Part shown: piece after piece, positions 28,211 through 36,612 of the stretch
Layout: every line of letters begins with the position of its first letter
How positions within the stretch are numbered: position 1 is the first letter of the stretch
Virus record (IMG/VR): IMGVR_UViG_3300027896_000011
Location: 103,998 to 167,997 of that record
Reading direction: 5' to 3' (one strand)
DNA length: 64,000 nt
DNA from: a virus
Translations under genes and position numbers: made by a program
Notes under the pieces: generated by a model
Database searches by the model: none
What the model was told of the DNA's origin: nothing
What the model saw: only the letters and a program-made list of their open reading frames with translations

Positions 28211-28732
28211 ATGTCCGTTGCAGTATTAGTTTTAGATGCAGACTGGATGCCTCTACGTATAGAGAGCTGGCAGAGGGCTATTTGTGATGTTTTTACCGGC
28301 AAAGTAGAGATACTTGAACATAGCCGGGATAGAACAATCCAAGGGGTAAATAGAACTTATCCCATGCCCGCAGTAGTAAGAGTCCTCCGCCGCTTTAAGA
28401 GAGAACGGCTACGTATTAAATTTAGCCGTTTGAACATCTATGCTCGCGATAAGTTTGAATGCAAATACTGCGGAATACGGTTCATGTCAGAAGACCTAAC
28501 TTTCGACCATGTTCTTCCGCAGTCACAAGGCGGTAAGACGTGCTGGGAAAATATTGTTGCATGCTGTGGGATATGTAATCGACGCAAGGCTAATAGGACG
28601 CCGGAACAAGCAAAAATGAAGTTACTTAGTAAGCCTAAGAAGCCCTCCTATCTACCGGCGATAACGGTAAAGATGGACCTTAGGCATGTGCCGGAAGAGT
28701 GGAAAAATTATTGGGTTACAGATTTAACGTAG
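28211..28732 (+). CDS. HNH endonuclease
   Basis: 173 residues. CKYCGIRF, LTFDHVLPQSQGG and NIVACCGICNRRKANRTPEQA form the classic bacterial HNH fold with its DHV..S.GG core. It resembles the stand-alone HNH nuclease type common near phage packaging or replication genes. GGAAGGAGAG ribosome site. Confidence 0.88.
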   Translation: MSVAVLVLDADWMPLRIESWQRAICDVFTGKVEILEHSRDRTIQGVNRTYPMPAVVRVLRRFKRERLRIKFSRLNIYARDKFECKYCGIRFMSEDLTFDHVLPQSQGGKTCWENIVACCGICNRRKANRTPEQAKMKLLSKPKKPSYLPAITVKMDLRHVPEEWKNYWVTDLT

Positions 28733-28743
28733 GAGGAATGGTG

Positions 28744-29025
28744 ATGGGTAATCATCCAAGGGGTTGTAAGAGTCCCGAGTGTCCTGTGTGTTCCGATTAT
28801 ACATTAGGTACGGGGTTTAACGTTGCTTATGCTGCAAGTTTTCCAAACACACCAACATATCCGCAGGTTACGTATATATCGTCAGGTGATATGGATATAT
28901 TGTTAAAAGACTTGGAAATTATAAAAGATGGAATTAACCAAGAAAAGATGTGTAAGTTGTTAGATGAGATACTGAAGAAGTTAAATAAGAAGGTTAAACA
29001 AAAGAAAGCTAAACGAAAGAAATAG
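28744..29025 (+). CDS. Hypothetical protein with zinc knuckle
   Basis: 93 residues, AGGAGG 8 bases before this ATG (an in-frame ATG at 28738 is too close). HPRGCKSPECPVC at the start, lysine-rich tail KLNKKVKQKKAKRKK at the end. Possibly nucleic-acid binding. Confidence 0.6.
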   Translation: MGNHPRGCKSPECPVCSDYTLGTGFNVAYAASFPNTPTYPQVTYISSGDMDILLKDLEIIKDGINQEKMCKLLDEILKKLNKKVKQKKAKRKK

Positions 29026-29027
29026 TG

Positions 29028-29069
29028 AAAAGGCTACGTGGGGATAGATCTTCACATAGCCTTTTTTTT
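29028..29069 (+). terminator. Intrinsic terminator
   Basis: AAAAGGCT(A)CGTG pairs with CAC(A)TAGCCTTTT and runs into eight T. It ends the transcription unit before the HAD gene. Confidence 0.85.
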
Positions 29070-29120
29070 AGCTATTAAGTCGTAATACCCATTTATCTGT
29101 AAATCTTGTATACTCGCCGC

Positions 29121-29495
29121 ATGCTCATACGACCTAAGATACTTGCTTTAGATCTGGATAACACAACTCTCCTTGATAAACACCCAGAAATGGGTAAGCC
29201 CATAGGCGATATAGTTAAACAACTAGAAGCCCTTAGAGCTGCAGGTTGGGTGGTCGTAATATGGACCGTTAGAGAAGAACCCCAGAAGATTGCGGAGAAA
29301 TTAAAAGCAGAGGGTGTGCCTTTTGATTATATTAATGAGCACCCTTGGCACCATACGCACAGCAGCCGGAAGATATATGCAGATGTATATCTAGATGATA
29401 GGGCTATTAACTTTGACGGAGAAACAAAGGGATTAGCCGAAAAGATCAATAACTTCAAGCCATGGTTTGAACGTAATCCAGTGGGTAAGTATTGA
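29121..29495 (+). CDS. HAD-superfamily phosphatase-like protein
   Basis: 124 residues from the ATG at 29121. ILALDLDNTTLL is HAD motif I (D-x-D), VVVIWTVRE gives motif II Thr, and DVYLDDRAINFDG is motif IV, fitting a small HAD phosphatase. There is no ribosome site, and TATACT lies 7 bases before the ATG, so the mRNA may be leaderless. Confidence 0.8.
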   Translation: MLIRPKILALDLDNTTLLDKHPEMGKPIGDIVKQLEALRAAGWVVVIWTVREEPQKIAEKLKAEGVPFDYINEHPWHHTHSSRKIYADVYLDDRAINFDGETKGLAEKINNFKPWFERNPVGKY

Positions 29496-29544
29496 CTACC
29501 CTTTTATCGAAAAATAGGATACGCTGAACGTACACGGAGGAATT

Positions 29545-30405
29545 ATGTCAAAAGTATCAATACGTCATACTCTACAGGCAACTGCCGGTCTACTTATGAT
29601 TGTCCTACCATTGGCTCTAGACGCTGCCAAAGCATGGCCAAAATTGCGGTATGTGAGCGCAGGACTCGGCTTTCTTGTAACACTGGTTACTAACGCTAAG
29701 GTGGTAGCACTAGCCAGTACTCTCTTAGACTTAATACTGCCAGAGGCAAAAGAAACAAAATCGCCGGAGATAAAAGAGGTAGAATCACCTATTATTGTAA
29801 AAGAAAGCAAGGGGCTAAAGGTTAAAAATAAGGAGGACAGTGGTTACATTGTGCGGGGCGGGCTTCTTCTTTTAATGCTTACCTCTTTAATGTTTATGCT
29901 ATTTATGTTCTCCCCTAAAGCAGCTCATGCGCAAGGTGGGGAGCAAAGGTATGGTGGATGTTTTACGCCTGCTTCTTATGGCCAATTTTGCGTAGGTCCT
30001 CGAGCAGGTGCCTTAATTACACGTTATGATTTTTCGGGAACTATGAATGGAAAGTTCACAGGTGGTTTTAACCCTGGAGTCGGTTATGGCATTGTTCTTC
30101 AGTCTGTGAATGAAATGACGGACTGGAAAAAGATAGAACTTGATTTGTTCTTCTCTACATTAGTCGGCGGTAGTGCTACTACGATACCTAATAATGTATC
30201 CGTTACCGGTCTTCTTACTTTTTTTGATTACATCAGTGTGGGTGTAGGATCTCAATGGACAGAGCAACTCAGTGGCTCTGCTAAGGCCAATATATACATT
30301 ACTGGGGGTTTATCTTTGAATATTGGTGGTTTAACCCCTTCGCAAGTAGCTAAGCGTAAAGCTGCTTTTAGAAAAGAGTTAGAAGCAGCACAGGTAGCAA
30401 AGTAG
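29545..30405 (+). CDS. Membrane/envelope protein with internal signal-like sequence
   Basis: 286 residues. Two hydrophobic segments near residues 12-55, a charged linker, then RGGLLLLMLTSLMFMLFMFSPKAAHAQ, which looks like a signal peptide with an AHA-Q cleavage site. The remaining ~155 residues are beta-rich with aromatic alternation, like a small outer-membrane barrel. The frame may therefore yield a membrane anchor plus an exported domain. Role unknown. Confidence 0.65.
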   Translation: MSKVSIRHTLQATAGLLMIVLPLALDAAKAWPKLRYVSAGLGFLVTLVTNAKVVALASTLLDLILPEAKETKSPEIKEVESPIIVKESKGLKVKNKEDSGYIVRGGLLLLMLTSLMFMLFMFSPKAAHAQGGEQRYGGCFTPASYGQFCVGPRAGALITRYDFSGTMNGKFTGGFNPGVGYGIVLQSVNEMTDWKKIELDLFFSTLVGGSATTIPNNVSVTGLLTFFDYISVGVGSQWTEQLSGSAKANIYITGGLSLNIGGLTPSQVAKRKAAFRKELEAAQVAK

Positions 30406-30412
30406 AGGTCTT

Positions 30413-30838
30413 ATGAGTACGTCTAAAATATTATTTATTGTGCTCTATATGTCTTGTATGGGTTTTCTTGCGTGTTTTCTTTTATCTATTAATTGCGTTC
30501 ATACTCCTCCAGTTCCGACACTAATAGACGCAGGTCGTCCTTCCGATGCAGATGTGTTGTATGGTATTACTGCGGATTGCGGTCTGTCTATTGTGGCGCA
30601 ACAAAGAAGCGTGATTATCGATAGTGTTCGTACTTGTCTTGACGCTGCAAACACTGGTGTATGTTTGGTGGAATTGTCTAAGACGGCGTCTAAAGACGCC
30701 ATTGTTTGCGTAGTACAGGATTTTGATATGACTTTGCACCATGATATGGCGCTGGGTATAGCCAATAAGGCTATGAAGGTGGAAGCTGCAGCAGCCTCTG
30801 CCTGGATTAGAGCGGAACAAGTAGGGGTCAGGAGATAA
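30413..30838 (+). CDS. Membrane-anchored hypothetical protein
   Basis: 141 residues. N-terminal hydrophobic segment ending SINC; a lipobox-like LSINC may make it a lipoprotein. The remainder carries several cysteines and an alanine-rich helix. With 29545 it could form an envelope or lysis pair; inference. Confidence 0.6.
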   Translation: MSTSKILFIVLYMSCMGFLACFLLSINCVHTPPVPTLIDAGRPSDADVLYGITADCGLSIVAQQRSVIIDSVRTCLDAANTGVCLVELSKTASKDAIVCVVQDFDMTLHHDMALGIANKAMKVEAAAASAWIRAEQVGVRR

Positions 30839-30840
30839 TT

Positions 30841-31653
30841 ATGTCCCATATAAGTAAGCTACCTCTTGGTAAGAAACCATTCTTACCAAAAGCTAAGGAC
30901 TTACATTTAAAAGCATATATAAACAAGGCGGCTGTTATAACTGCAGCATCTGTACCAGCATCTTTAGATTGGTTATCATTTAGTTGCCCGAATGGGGATA
31001 AGCCTCAACCAGATACTGATGCACTGGGTAATGATGCTGTAGGTAATTGTGTATTTGCAGGACCAGGGCACTTAGTCAATATGGTGCGGGCACAAACTGG
31101 GGGTACTTCTCGAGTAACTAGAGAAGATACTATTGCTGCGTATTCTAAGTATGCTGGGTATGACCCTATCACTGGTGCGAACGATAATGGGTTTTATGTT
31201 CGTGATATGCTTGGTATCTGGCAAAAAGATGGGCTATACGGCACCAAGAACTTAGCGTATGCTTTGGTAAATTGGAGAGACCCAGAAGAGGTGGCTATTG
31301 CCTCTTGGTTAGGCTGTGGAACTATAGGTGGGTATCTTCTTCCTATTGCTTCACAAAGTCAGCAAGACGGGGTTGGTAGACAGCTTTGGTACGTTCCTAC
31401 TGGTGGGTGGCCTGTGAAAGAAGGGCCAGGTACTTGGGGTGGGCATTGTATGTGGCTTAGAGGAACGTCCCCTAGGTTATCTACAGCCAATTCTTGGGGG
31501 ATAGATGTGACTTGGACTACTGATTGGCAAAATCAGTGTTGTGATGAAATGTGGGTAGTTATCGTAGACGCATGGCAACTTACCACCGGTCGGGCTCCAA
31601 ATGGTTTTGCGTATGGGGACTTACTGGCCGATGTTAAGGCGCGTACTACATGA
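30841..31653 (+). CDS. Papain-like cysteine peptidase fold protein
   Basis: 270 residues. NDAVGNCVFAG holds the candidate catalytic Cys, GTWGGHCMW the His, and ANSWGIDVTW the Asn-Ser-Trp-Gly motif typical of C1 (papain-like) proteases, in the correct order. The start of the C1 oxyanion Gln motif is degenerate. No signal peptide. It might act as a virion maturation or host-directed protease; unknown. Confidence 0.75.
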   Translation: MSHISKLPLGKKPFLPKAKDLHLKAYINKAAVITAASVPASLDWLSFSCPNGDKPQPDTDALGNDAVGNCVFAGPGHLVNMVRAQTGGTSRVTREDTIAAYSKYAGYDPITGANDNGFYVRDMLGIWQKDGLYGTKNLAYALVNWRDPEEVAIASWLGCGTIGGYLLPIASQSQQDGVGRQLWYVPTGGWPVKEGPGTWGGHCMWLRGTSPRLSTANSWGIDVTWTTDWQNQCCDEMWVVIVDAWQLTTGRAPNGFAYGDLLADVKARTT

Positions 31654-31979
31654 ATTGTGAATTAGTGCCTAAAAAAACGGATAAAGAAACAGTGCTAGAA
31701 GGAGTGGGTCTGTGGCAAGTAGGCTTCTCTTATGATGCTTTAGCACTGATTCCCTGGATGAGCGGATTAGTGAAGATACATGATATCTATTGTAATGATC
31801 ATGGAATCTTTTTTATTATCCGCAGTTTAGATAAGACTTCCTGCTTGTGTGTTACAGGAACTATACGAGGCAGTTCACTTAATTCCGTGAAACTGCCTCG
31901 TCAGGCTTTGTGTGTAGCTGTTACCTCTTCTGTGGCTTCCAACGAGCGACCGTATCAATGTCGGCTAGCAAATTGCTAA
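31650..31979 (+). CDS. Hypothetical protein
   Basis: 109 residues, ATGA overlap with the protease gene. Its last 59 bases overlap the 3' end of the convergent ParB-like gene, and a GAGGCAGTTCAC inverted repeat (31867-31899) lies just before that overlap. Function unknown. Confidence 0.6.
   Translation: MNCELVPKKTDKETVLEGVGLWQVGFSYDALALIPWMSGLVKIHDIYCNDHGIFFIIRSLDKTSCLCVTGTIRGSSLNSVKLPRQALCVAVTSSVASNERPYQCRLANC
31867..31899. terminator. Inverted repeat between convergent genes
   Basis: GAGGCAGTTCAC pairs with GTGAAACTGCCTC with one bulged A. It lies at the meeting point of plus- and minus-strand genes, inside coding sequence; it may slow or stop both transcripts. No U-run. Confidence 0.45.
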
Positions 31980-32871
31980 TAGCCGTATGGCATCTTATCA
32001 GGTCTTCGTGATCTAAATCTTTAAGAACGAGTACTGTCTCTTCAGTTAACTCGCCTTTAAGTGTTTTAGCGTGTTCACATAGTTCTCTACTGAGCACAGT
32101 AATTCGGTCGTAGAGGCGTAAGGCTGGATTTACATTGTGCTTGCCTTTATCTCCGGGAGGTAAAGGTTTCTTAGGCCGTTCATTGATTATGCGTATTCGT
32201 TCTTCTGTTTGTTCTTGTGTCTCTGTGAGCATAATCTGTAATTCTATTTTTTGATCATCTTCACTCATACGAGCGAGCAAGTCTGCTTGTCGCTTAGTAA
32301 TTTGTTCATTCTTATAAGCTTGTGCAGCTTCAAGAATCAATTTATCTAAGGCTATTGCTCGCATAACGGTACGGGCACTGACGTTTTGGTCTTTAGCTAC
32401 TGCTTTAATAGCTTCAGTATCTATGTTTTGAGATGGTCCACTTTTACTGGATTTAAATCTTTCGGGGTCTGGAATGTCTCCTTGATCTCGAAGTAGTTGT
32501 TGCTTTTTTACTTCTACTAGTTCTTTTAGAGCTTCATCTCGTTTAGAGGAGCTCAGGTCTTCTCTACCGAAATTTTCACTTATTGATTCCTGGCGTGCGT
32601 CAAGATCATCCAAGTCTTTAACTAGACAAGGAATCTTGTTCATTTTTAGTTTTCTACATGCCTGGAATCTTCTATCTCCGGTTATGTATTCATAACCTTT
32701 TGCCTCTTTCTTTTTACGAACAACGATAGGATTGATTACTCCTGCGCTTTCGATATGGGTACAGAGTTCATCTAGTTTATCGGTGCTAAATTCTCTGGTC
32801 CAGTGGAGGGGGCTTTTACGAATTTTTGCTGTTTCGATTTCTTGATATTTTGGTTGTTTGAGCTTCGGCAT
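31921..32871 (-). CDS. ParB-like protein
   Basis: 316 residues. TREFSTDKLDELCTHIESAGVINPIVVRKK, GYEYITGDRRFQACRKL and ISENFGREDLSSSKRDEALKEL are ParB/Sulfiredoxin-type motifs: the nucleotide-binding GDRR and ENxxREDLS. A helix-turn-helix-like region (AVAKDQNVSARTVMRAIAL) follows, then a coiled coil. It could bind phage DNA, as in partition or transcription control. No parA is in the window. Transcribed with the gene at 33328. Confidence 0.88.
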   Translation of the reverse strand: MPKLKQPKYQEIETAKIRKSPLHWTREFSTDKLDELCTHIESAGVINPIVVRKKKEAKGYEYITGDRRFQACRKLKMNKIPCLVKDLDDLDARQESISENFGREDLSSSKRDEALKELVEVKKQQLLRDQGDIPDPERFKSSKSGPSQNIDTEAIKAVAKDQNVSARTVMRAIALDKLILEAAQAYKNEQITKRQADLLARMSEDDQKIELQIMLTETQEQTEERIRIINERPKKPLPPGDKGKHNVNPALRLYDRITVLSRELCEHAKTLKGELTEETVLVLKDLDHEDLIRCHTAISNLLADIDTVARWKPQKR

Positions 32872-32872
32872 C

Positions 32873-33328
32873 TTATCCTTTCAATGTGGTAACTGTGCCG
32901 CCTATAGGCGTTTCGGCGGTAATGATAACAGAATAGATCATTATCAGACGGTACATATCTTCCTCAGTTTTTGGAAGTAGGATTTTACGTCCTTCGACTT
33001 TTTTGAATTGAATGGGTATACTATAGTTTTTGCATACAAAACAAGTTTGAACTGCTTTCCAGTAAAGACTGTGGGCTATCCAGCCTTTCTTTTTTGCCAT
33101 CGTATCCCAGTTGTCTTGGATATGCGATAGATTAATCAGTTCAGTGACGGTGATAACGCCGTTGGTTGTAGCCCACAGCGCTACCATGTATTCTTCTCCT
33201 TCATGGCGCACTGCCCCTAGTTTATATGGTAAGGGGCCATGACAAGGATGTAGCCAGTCTTTCATTTCTTTTCCTGTCCACTGGCCTTCAGGTTTTATGT
33301 AGTGGTCTTTGATGTATATGGTGCTCAT
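32873..33328 (-). CDS. Hypothetical protein
   Basis: 151 residues, first gene of a two-gene minus unit with parB. GGAGGGGC lies upstream, with GGTATAAG 36 bases before the ATG. Contains WATTNGVITVTELINL and a CFVCK pair. Function unknown. Confidence 0.7.
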   Translation of the reverse strand: MSTIYIKDHYIKPEGQWTGKEMKDWLHPCHGPLPYKLGAVRHEGEEYMVALWATTNGVITVTELINLSHIQDNWDTMAKKKGWIAHSLYWKAVQTCFVCKNYSIPIQFKKVEGRKILLPKTEEDMYRLIMIYSVIITAETPIGGTVTTLKG

Positions 33329-33363
33329 GCCCCTCCTGGGTTAACCTCTAGAATCGTGAAACA

Positions 33364-33371
33364 CTTATACC
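33364..33371 (-). promoter_or_regulatory. Candidate phage promoter element (GGTATAAG, minus)
   Basis: Minus-strand GGTATAAG 36 bases before the ATG at 33328. It is back-to-back with the plus-strand copy at 33393. Confidence 0.6.
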
Positions 33372-33392
33372 CTGAAAATTTGATCATTTGCG

Positions 33393-33400
33393 GGTATAAG
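33393..33400 (+). promoter_or_regulatory. Candidate phage promoter element (GGTATAAG)
   Basis: Plus-strand GGTATAAG 137 bases before the ATG at 33538, 21 bases from the divergent minus copy. Confidence 0.5.
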
Positions 33401-33537
33401 TTTTTAATCATTACCCTAGGAGTTATGTACGTATTGCGTTACTAAAATATAGAATAATCTATTTGACTCTGCTGATCTAAGGTATATCTTATTATTTGGA
33501 TTGAGGCCGAAAAAGATCAAAAAACAAAGGAGACCGA

Positions 33538-34161
33538 ATGAATTACCGTAAGGATCATATCAAGTTACTTAAAGTATTTGCTGCTGCGCTTCCTAAGAAA
33601 CCAGTACTATCTGTATTGGAACTGTCTAAGGAAGCCTTCTCGGATATCAAAGTTTTGAAGCCTGATACCGATTTGAATCCTGATCGGGCGTGCCGTAATG
33701 CTCTTCGTAAGCCAATAGCACAAAATCATATTGAGATTGTTGATCGAGGGGCATATCGATTGACTACTGAGGGCGCTGCATTTTGTAGAAAGATTGATTC
33801 TTATCCAGTTGCTCCGGATAGTAAGGTTGCGGAGAAGGCTGCAAATAAGATTGAGCATAAGGCTAAGGAGCCTAAAGTGGTTAAGACTGTAGTAGATACT
33901 TCTGTTAAACGTCGTGGTCGTCCACCTAAGAATGCGGCGGTAATTGCAGATGCAGCACCTGCTAAGCGTCGTGGACGTCCACCTAAGGCGAAGCCTATAG
34001 AGGCGGTGGCTGCGCCACAGGTTAAGACAGAAAGTGTTGCACCAGTTCGTAAGCGTAACCTTATTCCTGGATTGAAACCAAAAGAGGAGAAGGTTGAGGC
34101 ACCTGTAGAATCTACGACAACTAAAGCATCAGAAGGAATTGCTCCACAGCTGGGGCTATAG
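33538..34161 (+). CDS. DNA-binding protein with two AT-hooks
   Basis: 207 residues. The first ~90 residues look like a winged-helix domain (HIEIVDRGAYRLTTEGAAFCRKI). Two perfect AT-hook cores, KRRGRPPK, occur about 20 residues apart near residues 122 and 141, in a lysine/proline/alanine-rich tail. AT-hooks bind the minor groove of AT-rich DNA, which suits this AT-leaning phage. Possibly a nucleoid-like or regulatory protein. Followed by a terminator. Confidence 0.85.
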   Translation: MNYRKDHIKLLKVFAAALPKKPVLSVLELSKEAFSDIKVLKPDTDLNPDRACRNALRKPIAQNHIEIVDRGAYRLTTEGAAFCRKIDSYPVAPDSKVAEKAANKIEHKAKEPKVVKTVVDTSVKRRGRPPKNAAVIADAAPAKRRGRPPKAKPIEAVAAPQVKTESVAPVRKRNLIPGLKPKEEKVEAPVESTTTKASEGIAPQLGL

Positions 34162-34181
34162 TAATTATTTGAATTGGTATT

Positions 34182-34216
34182 AAGGGCTTCTTTGAAAGAG
34201 GAAGCCCTTTCTTTTT
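34182..34216 (+). terminator. Intrinsic terminator
   Basis: AAGGGCTTC pairs with GAAGCCCTT across a 10-base loop, then TTCTTTTT. It overlaps the leader of the gene at 34227. Confidence 0.75.
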
Positions 34217-34226
34217 GGAGGAAACA

Positions 34227-34784
34227 ATGGATGATACGCAGATTAAAATGGCTGCGATGGAAGAATATAGAGCAGCTCTTATTGAGTATATGGACGCGCA
34301 AAAGAAATTAAAAGAGAAGTGGCAGAAGTGTTCAAATAAAGGTACAACTTTTTCACCACCGGAGGCATTACGTTTTCGATTGCCGGATGATCGAAGGAGT
34401 CTTACCCATAAAGTACATTTTATGGTTGATGGAGAAGAGCTGAATATGTACATTCAGCCTTCTTTTTTTGAAAATGGTAAGCTTGGTGAGGTATTTTTAA
34501 AGGCAGATAAGCAAGGGTCTTTTGCCTCTGGTCTGGTAGACGGCTTATCCATCCTCATGTCATTAGCGTTACAATATGGTGTTCCTGCGGAACACATTAT
34601 AGAAAAATTGAAAGGCACCTCTTCTAGTGTTATATCTGTAATGGGTGCTCCAGCTAAGGTGCGGATGCCAAAGAGTATACTGGATTATATAGCTCGTTAC
34701 CTTGAACGAGCTATTAAAATTCAAAACGGAGAGATAGGGATTGGTAAGCTGGAAGAGATAAAGATCGATCAGAACATGGGATAA
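34227..34784 (+). CDS. TSCPD-domain-like protein
   Basis: 185 residues, GGAGG upstream. KVHFMVDGEELNMYIQ..GKLGEVFLKADKQGSFASGLVDGLSILMSLALQYGVPAEHIIEKLKG follows the TSCPD domain found at the C-terminus of B12-dependent ribonucleotide reductases and as a stand-alone phage protein. The cysteines of the name are missing. Without a reductase here its job is unknown. Confidence 0.7.
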   Translation: MDDTQIKMAAMEEYRAALIEYMDAQKKLKEKWQKCSNKGTTFSPPEALRFRLPDDRRSLTHKVHFMVDGEELNMYIQPSFFENGKLGEVFLKADKQGSFASGLVDGLSILMSLALQYGVPAEHIIEKLKGTSSSVISVMGAPAKVRMPKSILDYIARYLERAIKIQNGEIGIGKLEEIKIDQNMG

Positions 34785-34875
34785 GTATTATAGTCAGAAA
34801 AGTAATGCTGCTTTTCTAGGGTTGACTCAGAGATCAATCTAAGTCAGTCTAAAATTACATAATACGAGGTGTCAC

Positions 34876-35595
34876 ATGGCTCTATCCCTAATAGTGACGG
34901 CAATTTTGGTGTTGTCCCCTGCAAAGGTTGCAGATGTCGCGATTACTTATGCCGGTAGTATTGAGCGACAGTCTAGGGCGCAATCTTTAGATCCTCTTTT
35001 AACAGCCTCACTTATACATGTTGAGACTGGAGGACAGTGGAGCGCTACCATGGTTAGTAAGAGTAATGACTATGGGCTTATGCAGCCTCATGTAAGTCGT
35101 ACTACTAACTCAGAGTACCTAGGGTATGAAGAATTGTTGTTCATTCCGGAAATAAATATTGCAGTAGGCACTAAGATGCTTGCGTACTGGAAGCAATATC
35201 ATAAGCGATGTAAGACACGTCATCATTGGTGGTCCCATTATAAATGGGGAATAAACGTTAAGAATGACTTATATGGGCAAAAAGTAGCTAGTGTGTATGC
35301 GCGGGTTAAACGAATTAAATTGGTAGCGACGGAGGAACATGATTATAGCAATAGAAGGATTGGATGCTTCTGGGAAAGCGACACAGGCGGAAGCGGTAGC
35401 ACAGGAGTTACAGCCCTCAACCGTTATCTCATTCCCGAGGTACGATGGACCGTTTGGGACCGCCATAATGAATCATTTAAAGGAGAATGTGGTCTTTTGC
35501 GACCGGGATACGACGGGAGCCTTGTCGCCATCACAAGACGACGCCGTAGTGTTCCAGGCGCTTATGACTATGGACAAGTACGATGCAGCATCTGA
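34876..35595 (+). CDS. Lytic transglycosylase (SLT-type) with out-of-frame tail over tmk
   Basis: 239 residues. Hydrophobic start (MALSLIVTAILVLSPAKVADVA, a possible signal). TASLIHVETGGQW has the catalytic Glu, SNDYGLMQPH the second SLT motif and NIAVGTKML the third; WWSHYKWG closes the domain near residue 135. The reading frame then continues 85 more residues through the start of tmk (257-base overlap, different frame). The tail looks unlike a conserved domain, so it is either a real overprinted extension or the frame extends by chance or sequence error. Cleaves peptidoglycan, for entry or release. Confidence 0.8.
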   Translation: MALSLIVTAILVLSPAKVADVAITYAGSIERQSRAQSLDPLLTASLIHVETGGQWSATMVSKSNDYGLMQPHVSRTTNSEYLGYEELLFIPEINIAVGTKMLAYWKQYHKRCKTRHHWWSHYKWGINVKNDLYGQKVASVYARVKRIKLVATEEHDYSNRRIGCFWESDTGGSGSTGVTALNRYLIPEVRWTVWDRHNESFKGECGLLRPGYDGSLVAITRRRRSVPGAYDYGQVRCSI

Positions 35596-35977
35596 ATTGA
35601 TAGCATTAGACCGGAAGGGGCAGTTTGTAATACTTGACCGTTATTGGCCTTCTGCTTGTTGTTATGGGGCGGATGATGGATTGGATTTTGGTTCTATGCT
35701 TAGAATCAATTCTTGTTTACCGCCCGCAGACTTGTATGTGTTGCTAGACATATCTGTTGAGAAAGCAGCAGGTAGAAGGCCTAAAGCTCGAGACCGATAT
35801 GAGCGGGATAAAGAAAAGTTGGCTCGTATCAGAGATCGATATCTGTATATGTGGGACTTAATGGTCAATCGAAACGTGGCCGGGTCTATATGGGTAGTAT
35901 TGAACGGCCATTGTGAGGCTAAAGAAATAACACAAAGAATAGTGGGTTACGCTAAAGAAATAACAGAGTATAGGTAG
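35339..35977 (+). CDS. tmk: Thymidylate kinase
   Basis: 212 residues. P-loop IAIEGLDASGKATQA at the very start fixes the ATG (GGAGGAAC upstream). SFPRYDGPFG, the DRYWPS motif and the RRPKARDRYERD lid region follow. Phosphorylates dTMP to dTDP for phage DNA synthesis. Its first 257 bases lie inside the lytic transglycosylase frame. Confidence 0.9.
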   Translation: MIIAIEGLDASGKATQAEAVAQELQPSTVISFPRYDGPFGTAIMNHLKENVVFCDRDTTGALSPSQDDAVVFQALMTMDKYDAASELIALDRKGQFVILDRYWPSACCYGADDGLDFGSMLRINSCLPPADLYVLLDISVEKAAGRRPKARDRYERDKEKLARIRDRYLYMWDLMVNRNVAGSIWVVLNGHCEAKEITQRIVGYAKEITEYR

Positions 35978-35978
35978 C

Positions 35979-36014
35979 CGAAGGTCCCCAGTTCTTAATG
36001 AATGGGGACCTTCG
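35979..36014. terminator. Bidirectional hairpin between convergent genes
   Basis: Perfect 12 bp stem (CGAAGGTCCCCA and complement) between tmk and the minus gene ending at 36021. Confidence 0.7.
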
Positions 36015-36020
36015 TATCGT

Positions 36021-36530
36021 CTACTTTGTACGAGCTTGTCTTTGTTTTTTATGAGTAGCTAATATTTCCCCTAAAGATACTTCGAGGGGTTTTGCTTCCG
36101 GTCGTTCTGTTTTCTTTGGTACGTTTTCTGGCATAGATGCCTCTGTAATTTCATTTGGAGGAACAAATCCTCTTGGGGCTAACCACGTTCCTATTGTTCG
36201 TATTTTACCGTTTACATAGTCCCATTCTCTAATCACCATTCTTTCTGCTTCTAGAGGATGTGTTCGTATCATTCTATCTATAACTTCCATCATCTCTACG
36301 TCACTTGGTAGCTCTTTTAAATCAAAGATCGGTTCATCATTTCGTGGTTCCGTTAAATCTGAATCTAGTGTTCGCACGCCTCTGCCTAACCCATTGCCCT
36401 TTAGTACAACGGTCCCTACAAGAACTCCTGGGGTAGTGCCACCATTATTGGTTTTGTACGCCTCTACAAATCTAAATCCTGCTCCGACAACTTTACATTT
36501 GATATACTCGAACCCTGGTGTATTACGCAT
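36021..36530 (-). CDS. Hypothetical protein
   Basis: 169 residues, AAGGAGG upstream of the ATG, GGTATAAG 55 bases before it, hairpin after it: a lone minus-strand transcription unit in a plus-strand region. Beta-rich N-terminus and a charged C-terminus. No family recognised. Confidence 0.7.
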   Translation of the reverse strand: MRNTPGFEYIKCKVVGAGFRFVEAYKTNNGGTTPGVLVGTVVLKGNGLGRGVRTLDSDLTEPRNDEPIFDLKELPSDVEMMEVIDRMIRTHPLEAERMVIREWDYVNGKIRTIGTWLAPRGFVPPNEITEASMPENVPKKTERPEAKPLEVSLGEILATHKKQRQARTK

Positions 36531-36584
36531 TCTGCCTCCTTGTATTACGTGGGGAAAAATCTAAAAGAGTTTCTAACTAGTTTC

Positions 36585-36592
36585 CTTATACC
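36585..36592 (-). promoter_or_regulatory. Candidate phage promoter element (GGTATAAG, minus)
   Basis: Minus-strand GGTATAAG upstream of the single minus gene 36021-36530. Confidence 0.6.
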
Positions 36593-36612
36593 GGACAATT
36601 AAGGAGATTTTC

